A program made the translations under genes and the position numbers. Below are positions 15,911-22,190 of a DNA stretch of 23,606 nucleotides, piece after piece. Numbering within the stretch: position 1 is the stretch's first letter; the number at the start of each line of letters is the position of its first letter. The notes beneath the pieces are model-generated. The model searched no databases. It saw only the letters and a list, made by a program, of their open reading frames with translations, and was not told the DNA's origin. This DNA comes from Nitrospirae bacterium CG2_30_53_67 (GTDB taxonomy: Bacteria; CG2-30-53-67). Location: NCBI GenBank assembly GCA_001873285.1, contig MNYV01000055.1, positions 1-23,606 of the forward strand. The letters run 5' to 3'.

Positions 15911-16348
15911 TTATTGTTTTTTCTTAAGCGTGATCAGAATCCCCCCTGTGCCCCATGCCAGAATATTGTAGAGGGACCCCGCGATCAGGCCCAGAAATGA
16001 TCCGATGAACCCGTAAAAAACGGCGCAGGCGAGGATGACGGCGATCCAGGGCCCACTCCCTAAAAAGTGTCTTCCATTCATATGGAACGGGAGATCCGGC
16101 ATGCCCATGCCGGACAGGCCGAAACTTGCAAACAGAATCCCGAAGACCATGCCGATGACCGCATGGATCATGAAGAAAAGCTTGACCATGGAACAGACCC
16201 CGATCCTGCTGACTTCAAAGACCGTATCGCGGCCCTGTTCTGAAGGGGGCGGCGCGGCAGGCCGCCCGGCCCCGCAGTATGTGCAGAATCGAGCCCCTTC
16301 AAACATCTCCTTCCCGCAGGAAGCACAGAATTCGGCTGGATGCAGCAT
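15911..16348 (-). CDS. Zinc-ribbon membrane protein, DUF3566-like C-terminus
   Basis: A 145-residue protein of unknown function. Residues 8-25 are a zinc ribbon with two cysteine pairs (FCASCGKEMFEG and FCTYCGAG). A Pro/Ser-rich linker follows, then VSRIGVCSMVKLFF leads into two hydrophobic hairpins at about 55-77 and 101-138, ending LYNILAWGTGGILITL. The latter part resembles the DUF3566 fold as I remember it, not checked by search. The ribbon should be cytosolic and the rest in the inner membrane. The start at 16348 has a strong AGGGGAGGG site. It lies between dapF and dapA with its own promoter and is tightly coupled to dapA, but nothing ties it to lysine synthesis. Confidence 0.75.
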   Translation of the reverse strand: MLHPAEFCASCGKEMFEGARFCTYCGAGRPAAPPPSEQGRDTVFEVSRIGVCSMVKLFFMIHAVIGMVFGILFASFGLSGMGMPDLPFHMNGRHFLGSGPWIAVILACAVFYGFIGSFLGLIAGSLYNILAWGTGGILITLKKKQ

Positions 16349-16383
16349 GGTCCCTCCCCTTGTATCGGCTCGTCATAAAACAT

Positions 16384-16412
16384 AAAATAAGTTATCTTGA
16401 ATCATTGGTCAA
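16384..16412 (-). promoter_or_regulatory. Predicted sigma-70 promoter for the zinc-ribbon gene and dapA
   Basis: Minus strand: TTGACC (complement of 16407-16412), 17-base spacer, TATTTT (complement of 16384-16389). It lies 36 bases before the gene start, giving a short leader. The -35 box is one arm of an inverted repeat, GGTCAAC at 16407-16413 with GTTGACC at 16430-16436, that could be an operator. Confidence 0.45.
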
Positions 16413-16448
16413 CTCTGGGTTAATAAATGGTTGACCTTGACATTTATT

Positions 16449-16472
16449 TTCTCTGTGTTCTCAGTGGTGAAT
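16449..16472. repeat. CTCTGTG-type repeat remnant between dapF and the zinc-ribbon gene
   Basis: TTCTCTGTGTTCTCAGTGGT is a decayed relative of the stretch at 12171-12197. It sits in the 134-base gap after dapF. Nothing else is evident there apart from the promoter and inverted repeat. Confidence 0.4.
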
Positions 16473-16482
16473 GGTTCTCTTC

Positions 16483-17304
16483 TCAAATCTCGATCTCTCC
16501 GGAGAAGACTTCTTGGGCCGGGCCCGTGAGGGTCACACGGTCTTTCTCATCCCATAGGACCTTGAGGTCTCCTCCCTTCAAATGGACAAGAACGCTGCGT
16601 CCGGTCCAGTGGTTGAGCGCCGATGCGACAGCGGAAGCACAGGCCCCCGTCCCGCAGGAAAGGGTCTCTCCCACGCCCCTTTCCCAGACCCGCATCTTGA
16701 TTTCATGGTCATTCAGGATCTGGATAAACTCAACGTTGGTCCTTCTCGGGAAAAAGGGGTGCGACTCGATCTGCGGCCCGATCTTTTCCACAGTGAAAGC
16801 GTCTACATCCTGGACCTTGATCACACAATGCGGATTGCCCATGGAAACACAGGTTATGAGCAAATCATTGCTGTCCAGCCGGATCGGTTTGGAGATGATG
16901 GTCCCCTCCATCTTGACGGGGATCTCAGGACCGGAGAGAACCGGGACACCCATGTCAACGGAGATCTCCTTCTCCCCTATGGCAGGCGTCATGATCCCCG
17001 CGAGGGTCTCCACGCGGATCACGTTCTTGGACGTATACCCATGATCTTTGAGATATTTTGCAAAACACCGAATTCCGTTCCCGCACATCTCCACTTCTGA
17101 GCCGTCGGCGTTTAAGATCTGCATCCGGAAATCCGCTTTTTCGGAAGACCGTAACACCAGGATCTGGTCCGCACCGATCCCGAATTTCCGGTCACACAGG
17201 AAACGGGCATAGGGATCCAGGGGACCGATCCTTTCTTGAAGACCGTCCACCAGGATAAAGTCATTTCCCGTCCCTTGCATCTTGGTAAAATGAAGGGTCG
17301 TCAT
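16483..17304 (-). CDS. dapF: Diaminopimelate epimerase
   Basis: Interconverts LL- and meso-diaminopimelate by a cofactor-free two-base mechanism. It has 273 residues. The two catalytic cysteines are C74 in EMCGNGIRCFAKY and C217 in LSCGTGACAS. It begins FTKMQGTGNDFILVD, and FGIGADQILVL and SMGNPHCVI are also conserved. The ATG at 17304 is immediately preceded by AAGGGGTCAAAG, a ribosome site supplied by the end of repeat R1. The gene follows rsmA by 75 bases and is followed by 134 bases before the zinc-ribbon gene. Confidence 0.97.
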   Translation of the reverse strand: MTTLHFTKMQGTGNDFILVDGLQERIGPLDPYARFLCDRKFGIGADQILVLRSSEKADFRMQILNADGSEVEMCGNGIRCFAKYLKDHGYTSKNVIRVETLAGIMTPAIGEKEISVDMGVPVLSGPEIPVKMEGTIISKPIRLDSNDLLITCVSMGNPHCVIKVQDVDAFTVEKIGPQIESHPFFPRRTNVEFIQILNDHEIKMRVWERGVGETLSCGTGACASAVASALNHWTGRSVLVHLKGGDLKVLWDEKDRVTLTGPAQEVFSGEIEI

Positions 17305-17306
17305 CT

Positions 17307-17347
17307 TTGACCCCTTATGGTTTCACCCACGCTTTTGGAGATGATCT
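17307..17347. repeat. Intergenic repeat R1, solo end upstream of dapF
   Basis: 41 bp matching one end of R1: TTGACCCCTTATGGTTTCAC, then CCACGC, then TTTTGGAGATGATCT. The same terminal TTTTGGAGATGATCT occurs at 14974-14988, and its complement starts the compact copy at 19917. The second end is absent. The inner side ends three bases before the dapF ATG. Confidence 0.75.
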
Positions 17348-17379
17348 AAATTGAAAATTTATCACATCATGATGCGGAA

Positions 17380-18195
17380 TCAAAGAAGAAATTGAGCAAG
17401 TTTTGCAAACTCGTGAATGGAGAGGGATTCCGCTCGGAGGGTTGGAGAGATGCCGGCGGCCTTGAAGGCCGAATCCAGCTTGTCTGCGGAGACCCTTCCG
17501 GAACCAAGAAGCGAGTTCCGCAAGGTTTTTCTGCGGTGGGAGAAAGCGGCCTGAACCACCCTGAAAAAACCTTCTGGGTTTGATATATTGACGCAGGGCT
17601 GTTTTAAAACCTGGAGACGGACCAGCGCAGAGTCTACGGCGGGGGGGGGATAGAACGCCGTCCTCGGGACATGGGCCACGATTTCCGCCTGTGTGTGGAA
17701 CTGGGTCATGATGCTGAGAGATCCATATTTCTTTGATCCGGGTTCAGCGGTGATCCGTTCGGCAAGTTCCTTCTGGAGCATGATCAGGATCAAAGAGAAT
17801 TTTCTGACGGATTTCATGAGGTGTTTAAGAATCGGCGTGGAAATATAATAAGGCAGGTTTGCGATAACCTTTATATCCTGGCCCGGAAGATCATCGGTGT
17901 TGAATTTCAGGATGTCCTGCCATAAGATTCGGACGTTTTTGCGGTTCCTGAAACGGTTTCCAAGATACTCATAAAGGATTTTATCCACCTCAAGAGAAAT
18001 GAGGCAGCCGGCTGATTCTGAAAGGCGTTCGGTCAGACTTCCCAGTCCGGCTCCGATTTCAAGGACCGTATCGCCAGGCTGGATGTCCGCATGGAAAAGG
18101 ATCTCATCCAAGACCATTTCGTCATGTAGAAAATTCTGACCCAGCCGTTTTTTTCTTTTAAATTCAAGCTGTTTTAAGATGTTTTTGATATTCAT
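17380..18195 (-). CDS. rsmA: 16S rRNA (adenine(1518)-N6/adenine(1519)-N6)-dimethyltransferase
   Basis: KsgA-type enzyme that dimethylates two adjacent adenines in the 3' hairpin of 16S rRNA late in small-subunit assembly. It has 271 residues. SAM-binding elements are KKRLGQNFLHD at 15-25, LEIGAGLGSLTERL at 45-58 and SLEVDK at 67-72; the catalytic NLPYYIS motif is at 113-119. The C-terminal domain has FYPPPAVDSALVRL and FSHRRKTLRNSL. The ribosome site is weak (CCTGAA region, no clear GGAGG). It is the first gene of the minus-strand run, opposite a divergently transcribed sensor kinase. Confidence 0.96.
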   Translation of the reverse strand: MNIKNILKQLEFKRKKRLGQNFLHDEMVLDEILFHADIQPGDTVLEIGAGLGSLTERLSESAGCLISLEVDKILYEYLGNRFRNRKNVRILWQDILKFNTDDLPGQDIKVIANLPYYISTPILKHLMKSVRKFSLILIMLQKELAERITAEPGSKKYGSLSIMTQFHTQAEIVAHVPRTAFYPPPAVDSALVRLQVLKQPCVNISNPEGFFRVVQAAFSHRRKTLRNSLLGSGRVSADKLDSAFKAAGISPTLRAESLSIHEFAKLAQFLL

Positions 18196-18279
18196 CAGTT
18201 CAGGACCCGATGGTGTTGCGCCAAGATATCACCTTGCCGAACAGCCGTCCAGTCAAATTTTCATAAATGGCGGCTTAGA

Positions 18280-18285
18280 ATTATA
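18280..18285 (-). promoter_or_regulatory. Possible -10 box for rsmA
   Basis: The complement of 18280-18285 is a perfect TATAAT on the minus strand, about 85 bases before the rsmA ATG. No good -35 box lies at the right distance. It abuts the -35 box of the divergent kinase promoter, so the two promoters would compete if both are real. Confidence 0.3.
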
Positions 18286-18314
18286 TTGACAATTATTAGA
18301 GCATTTGTTTAAAT
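18286..18314 (+). promoter_or_regulatory. Predicted sigma-70 promoter for the sensor kinase
   Basis: TTGACA at 18286-18291 is a perfect -35 box; after a 17-base spacer comes TTAAAT at 18309-18314 as -10. The predicted start is about 45 bases before the kinase ATG. The surroundings are markedly AT-rich compared with the coding DNA. Confidence 0.6.
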
Positions 18315-18364
18315 AAAATTATCATTATTGCAGAACAAACGCTTCATTTTTTAAGTCAATTCCG

Positions 18365-19534
18365 ATGGTGTTTACGCCCTTGCGAATTCTTATTGTTGAT
18401 TCTGACCAGGAACTCTCAGCCGGCATCCGAAAGATCTTTCAGGACGGGGGTTACGAGGTGAACCACTGCGCCGGGAGTTCTGCTGCGATTCGGACCATGG
18501 AACAGGATCTGTTTCACTTCGTCCTGATCCATTCCGTACTCCCCGAAAAAGAACAACTCGAACTGATGGATCATATCAGCCGATTCTGTTCCGGTCTTCC
18601 ATTTTTTTACTTGTTTTGGTATGTGAGGTTCTCCGGCGCCGGGCCGGAATCTCGGCCGACTGATCCTGAAGGAGGCGATGAATGGGCCGGCATCCGGGCG
18701 ATAAAAATGACCATGGACCGGTTGTCCAAGGGTATTCTAAGAGAGTCCAGGGGCCAGGAGATGCAGCGGGATACCTTGAATATGGTCAAGGAATTTCAGG
18801 AGTCGAACCAACGGCTGATGGAACTCGGCAAAAAGAAGAATGCCTGTCTGGCAGCGGCAACTCATGAACTGAGGACCCCTCTCACCATCTTAGGTGGTTA
18901 CCAGAAACTTCTTCTCAGCGAATCCTTCGGGCCATTGAACGAAAAACAGAAGCATCTCTTGAAGGAGTCGGGGAGGAATTGCCGGCGGCTGATCGGGATG
19001 GTGAACTCGATGTTGGATCGTTGCAGGCTGGAATCGGAATCGGCGGAGTTTCATTTTCAGTATGCATCTTATCTGAAGACCCTGAAGAATATTCTTGAGC
19101 AGATGAGAAACTACATCGAAGAAAACGGGATTACACTCCATGTGGATTTTCCTGAAGAAGAGCTGATGCTGACCTTTGATGCCGGCGCCATTGAGCAGGT
19201 TCATATCAATCTGATCGGCAATGCCGTTAAATTCACCCCTTCGTCCGGCAAGATCACGGTGAAGTGTGAAAACACGCCGGATGGTATTCTCACGCAGATC
19301 ATGGATACAGGTGTGGGGATCGATGCCGAGGAGATCGGCCGGGTCTTCGATGAGTTCAACAATGTCGGGAAGCGGTATGGGGAGAAAAAGGGGGCTGGGC
19401 TCGGTCTTTCCATCTGCAAGAAAATTATTCAGGCGCATGGGGGGAGGATATGGGTTGAAAGCCGGACCGGGAAGGGGAGTTGTTTCTCTTTCCTCCTTCC
19501 CCGAGAAACAGTGGATATTACGGCTCATCCATAG
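18365..19534 (+). CDS. Soluble sensor histidine kinase with degenerate N-terminal receiver domain
   Basis: 389 residues without membrane segments or signal peptide. Residues 5 to about 90 have the start of a receiver fold (RILIVDSDQELSAGIRKIF), but the phosphoacceptor Asp is replaced by H56 (FVLIHSVLP), one of the acidic pair is Ser (S13) and the conserved Lys region is unrecognisable. A helical linker (about 115-160) leads to HisKA with H167 in ATHELRTPLTILGG. The ATPase domain has the N box HINLIGNAVKFTP, G1 MDTGVGID, F box FDEFN and G2 GAGLGLSI. It is thus a probable active kinase with a pseudo-receiver acting as a protein-binding or sensory domain. The sigma-54 activator 536 bases downstream is the likely partner, by inference. 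The start has no clear ribosome site, so an upstream alternative is possible. Confidence 0.9.
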   Translation: MVFTPLRILIVDSDQELSAGIRKIFQDGGYEVNHCAGSSAAIRTMEQDLFHFVLIHSVLPEKEQLELMDHISRFCSGLPFFYLFWYVRFSGAGPESRPTDPEGGDEWAGIRAIKMTMDRLSKGILRESRGQEMQRDTLNMVKEFQESNQRLMELGKKKNACLAAATHELRTPLTILGGYQKLLLSESFGPLNEKQKHLLKESGRNCRRLIGMVNSMLDRCRLESESAEFHFQYASYLKTLKNILEQMRNYIEENGITLHVDFPEEELMLTFDAGAIEQVHINLIGNAVKFTPSSGKITVKCENTPDGILTQIMDTGVGIDAEEIGRVFDEFNNVGKRYGEKKGAGLGLSICKKIIQAHGGRIWVESRTGKGSCFSFLLPRETVDITAHP

Positions 19535-19540
19535 AAAATT

Positions 19541-19603
19541 TGGAAAAAGTTTTCCACTTTTGGGAAAAAGTTTTCATAAAAAGGGAAAACATTTTCCTTT
19601 TTT
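19541..19603. repeat. Three imperfect 21-bp tandem units of GGAAAAAGTTTTCC type
   Basis: Near-palindromic 14-mers GGAAAAAGTTTTCC (19542), GGAAAAAGTTTTCA (19563) and GGAAAACATTTTCC (19584) recur at exactly 21-bp spacing, two helical turns. A fourth looser match (AGAAATAGTTTTCC) starts at 19614, out of phase. The array starts 7 bases after the kinase stop codon. Confidence 0.75.
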
Positions 19604-19607
19604 TTTT
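19583..19607 (+). terminator. Possible intrinsic terminator after the sensor kinase
   Basis: GGGAAAACATTTTCC can form a short AT-rich stem and is followed at once by ten T residues (19598-19607). The stem is weak in GC, but its place 49 bases after the kinase stop and the long T-tract fit a terminator. It coincides with the third 21-bp unit, so the two readings compete. Confidence 0.45.
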
Positions 19608-19864
19608 CAGAACAGAAATAGTTTTCCTAAAAAAGAAACTTTTTTTCCATTTTTTTGTATTCTTTCATTTGTCATTTTTCTGTGTTCCAATTGAGCGTTT
19701 TTTATGTTACACTAACCCTGTTTGATGGAGATATTCCTATGGATTTTACATCGGTTTGCCTTTTTTTGACCCGTTGAAGGATGTGGATGAGATGGATAGG
19801 GTGGATAGAAGATAAAATATATGAATATGCCGGGATTTTAGGTTAGATATGCATAAATTGGTTA

Positions 19865-19882
19865 TTGGCACACGATTTGCAA
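19865..19882 (+). promoter_or_regulatory. Predicted sigma-54 promoter
   Basis: TTGGCACACGATTTGCA has GG at 19867-19868 and GC at 19879-19880, exactly ten bases apart, with TGGCAC and TTGC as in the -24/-12 consensus. Transcription would start near 19892, about 180 bases before the activator ATG. Upstream, 19780-19808 holds spaced GGAT words, but no clear palindromic activator site was seen there. Confidence 0.7.
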
Positions 19883-19916
19883 AAAAAACCGTTGATTTTC
19901 ATTATAAAGTAAATAA

Positions 19917-20042
19917 AGATCATCTCCAAAATAGTGGGTGAAAACATCAGGGGTCAAGGGGTCAAGGATTCCAGGGTTCACTTGACCCCTTGAACCCTGG
20001 AATCCTCGAACCCTTTTTACCCACTATATGGGAGAAGAACCG
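19917..20042. repeat. Intergenic repeat R1, compact foldback copy in the leader of the sigma-54 activator
   Basis: A 126-bp element with imperfect terminal inverted repeats. The left end (AGATCATCTCC, then ATAGTGGGT at 19931-19939) pairs with the right end (ACCCACTAT at 20019-20027, then GGAGAAGAACC). Inside, AGGATTCCAGGGTTCA at 19965-19980 is the perfect 16-bp complement of 19991-20006 around a 10-base loop. The element lies between the predicted sigma-54 start and the activator ATG, so the RNA leader would carry the whole hairpin, ending 28 bases before the ATG. No protein is encoded. Confidence 0.85.
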
Positions 20043-20070
20043 TAAATAAGAGCCATTGTTAAGGAGCTTC

Positions 20071-21531
20071 ATGCCTGAAGAGGCCACTATTCTTGTTATT
20101 GATGATGAGCTTGAGATCGGTAACTATCTCAAGACGCTGATCACACAGTTTGGGTACAGGTCAGAGATCGCTACGAGCGGGAAGGACGGTCTGCAGACCA
20201 TTCAGAGGATCAGGCCCGAGCTTGTCATCCTTGATGTGGTCATGCCGGATATGGACGGGCTTGAGGTCCTGAAACAGATACAGGAAGAAAAAATGGATAC
20301 GAGCGTGATCATGCTTTCGGGCCACCGTCAGACGAGCACGGTGGTCGGGGCCATGAAACTCGGAGCAGCCGATTTTCTCAACAAGCCGTTTGATCCGGAG
20401 GAACTGCAATTCACGATCAGCAAGGTTTTGGAGAGAAGGAATCTGATCTCAGAGGTTCAAAGACTCAAAAAACAGGTCAGTGAACAGAACGGGAACCAGA
20501 TCCTTTTTGGGAACAGTGAAAAGATGGGGGCCATCAAAGAGATTATCGAACAGGTTGCGGATACGGATATTACGATATTGATCCGTGGTGAAAGCGGCAC
20601 GGGGAAGGGGCTGATCGCCCGTTTCATCTATATGAATTCCAGCCGGCGGGACCGGCATTTTGTAAATGTGAACTGTGCGGCGCTTCCTGCCGAACTTCTG
20701 GAGAGCGAACTCTTCGGATATGAACGCGGGGCCTTTACCGGCGCCCATAAGAAAAAGCCCGGGAAGTTTGAGTTTGCAAACCATGGGACCATATTCCTGG
20801 ACGAGATCGGTGAGATTCCACCGGCCCTCCAGGCCAAGCTCCTGCAGGTCCTTCAGGATGGGGAGTTTGCCCCGCTGGGGAGTGAACAGGATGTCCGGGT
20901 GGATGCCAGAGTCATCGCGGCATCCAACAGGGATTTGGAAGCCGAGGTGGCGAGGGGGAAATTCAGGGAGGATCTTTACTTCAGATTGAATGTGGTCAAT
21001 ATTACGGTCCCGCCCTTGAGGGAAAGGATGGAAGAGATCCCGATCCTCACCGAGCATTTTCTGCAGAAATACAATCGTAAGTACAACAAAGACTATAAGA
21101 AGATTTCCAAGGAGACCATGGGCCTTTTCATGCAGTACAACTGGCCGGGGAATGTGCGGGAACTGGAGAACATGATCAAACGGGTGGTGGTCCTGGAGAG
21201 CGAGAAACCGATTGCCACCGAATTTCTCCTGAAAGAAGAGGATAAAGTCAGATCGGAACGGAAGAATGGTTCATCGGGATCCGGGGGGAATATGACGGCA
21301 TCCGGAGAATTCAGCTTTATCGATCCTCTTCTGGAGGGAAAGGATCATAACTTCACCCTGCGGGAGATCAGCAAAGAGGCATCCAAGAGGGCCGAGAAGG
21401 AACTCATCGAAAAGATTCTGAGGCAGACCAATTGGAACCGTAAAAAAACAGCAGAGATCCTGCAGGTCAGTTATAAGGCCTTGCTTTATAAGATAAAAGA
21501 GAATAAAATAGACAAATTTTCAGACTTTTAA
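20071..21531 (+). CDS. NtrC-family sigma-54-dependent response regulator
   Basis: 486 residues from the ATG at 20071, chosen because AAGGAG lies 5 bases before it; an upstream TTG at 20056 adds only five residues. The receiver (1-120) is complete: D11/D12, phosphoacceptor D55 in LVILDVVMP and K105 in LNKPFD. The AAA+ domain (about 143-385) has Walker A GESGTGKG at 173-180 (the usual final Glu is Gly), the sigma-54 contact loop GAFTGA at 220-225, Walker B FLDEIGE at 242-248 and FREDLYFRLN with the arginine fingers. A Gly/Ser-rich linker (about 395-415) leads to a Fis-type helix-turn-helix at 455-480. It should activate sigma-54 promoters, probably its own and those of the polysaccharide genes starting 24 bases downstream. 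Confidence 0.95.
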   Translation: MPEEATILVIDDELEIGNYLKTLITQFGYRSEIATSGKDGLQTIQRIRPELVILDVVMPDMDGLEVLKQIQEEKMDTSVIMLSGHRQTSTVVGAMKLGAADFLNKPFDPEELQFTISKVLERRNLISEVQRLKKQVSEQNGNQILFGNSEKMGAIKEIIEQVADTDITILIRGESGTGKGLIARFIYMNSSRRDRHFVNVNCAALPAELLESELFGYERGAFTGAHKKKPGKFEFANHGTIFLDEIGEIPPALQAKLLQVLQDGEFAPLGSEQDVRVDARVIAASNRDLEAEVARGKFREDLYFRLNVVNITVPPLRERMEEIPILTEHFLQKYNRKYNKDYKKISKETMGLFMQYNWPGNVRELENMIKRVVVLESEKPIATEFLLKEEDKVRSERKNGSSGSGGNMTASGEFSFIDPLLEGKDHNFTLREISKEASKRAEKELIEKILRQTNWNRKKTAEILQVSYKALLYKIKENKIDKFSDF

Positions 21532-21555
21532 ATTATTTATTCAGAGGAGCAGGAT

Positions 21556-22155
21556 ATGATGAAAAAATATAGGGCAACTTATTTTCTTTGGATGGTGTTC
21601 ATGGTTTCAGGGTGTGCGACCTTCGGGTTGAGAACCGAAGTGCCGGTCGAAACAGCGGTTCAGGAGTCCGCACCGAAACAGGAAGAATATATCATCGGTC
21701 CTGAGGACCAGCTCATTGTTTCCGTCTGGAAGGATGAGACACTCTCGACCAAGGCCGTGGTCAGGTCGGATGGCAAGATCTCGGTCCCCCTCATCAATGA
21801 TGTACAGGCAAGCGGGCTGACCGTGTTGCAGCTCAAGGATGAGATCACCAAACGGCTTAAGGAATTCATCCCGGAGGTTGAGGTGACCGTGGTTGTGGAA
21901 CAGATGATCAGCAACAGGATTTATGTCCAGGGAGAGGTTCTCCACGCCGGCCCGCTTCCCTTCAACGGGGATCTGACGGTGATCCAGGCCCTGGCCCTGG
22001 CCGGGGGGCTGACCCCGTACGCGGATCGGGGTTCCATTATTATCCTGCGGGCCGATGGAGAGAAGCTGAAGTTTAATTACAATCAGGTGATCCGGGGTAA
22101 GAATACCGAACAGAACGTGAAACTGAAGAGATGGGATACGATCATCGTCCCGTGA
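21556..22155 (+). CDS. Polysaccharide biosynthesis/export lipoprotein (Wza family, SLBB domain)
   Basis: 199 residues. A lipoprotein signal peptide ends in the lipobox VSGC with acylated C20, placing it in the outer membrane or periplasm. Residues about 44-115 are the Poly_export domain (YIIGPEDQLIVSVWKDETLS and VVRSDGKISVPLINDVQASG). Residues about 120-175 are one SLBB domain (RIYVQGEVLHAGPLPF and QALALAGGLTPYADR). It ends NVKLKRWDTIIVP. This is the short form of about 200 residues found in GumB or PEP-CTERM-associated systems, much shorter than E. coli Wza, and likely forms the outer-membrane part of an exporter with the Wzz/GumC protein downstream. GAGGAG lies 6 bases before the ATG, and the gene follows the regulator by 24 bases. 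Confidence 0.93.
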   Translation: MMKKYRATYFLWMVFMVSGCATFGLRTEVPVETAVQESAPKQEEYIIGPEDQLIVSVWKDETLSTKAVVRSDGKISVPLINDVQASGLTVLQLKDEITKRLKEFIPEVEVTVVVEQMISNRIYVQGEVLHAGPLPFNGDLTVIQALALAGGLTPYADRGSIIILRADGEKLKFNYNQVIRGKNTEQNVKLKRWDTIIVP

Positions 22156-22190
22156 GCGTAAATTTTTTCATGAATGGGGTATGAACAGCC

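Noticed and set aside
14906-16000. 364-codon plus-strand frame opposite dapA
   Set aside because: Shadow of dapA that begins inside repeat R1; dapA has every catalytic residue.
18196-18364. RNA gene or riboswitch in the divergent region between rsmA and the kinase
   Set aside because: The sequence is AT-rich with promoter boxes but shows no stable paired structure or known aptamer pattern that I could recognise.
19740-19778. Short leader-peptide frame starting ATGGATTTTACATCGG with GGAGA upstream
   Set aside because: Only 12 codons, no runs of a regulatory amino acid, and it ends far upstream of the sigma-54 promoter.
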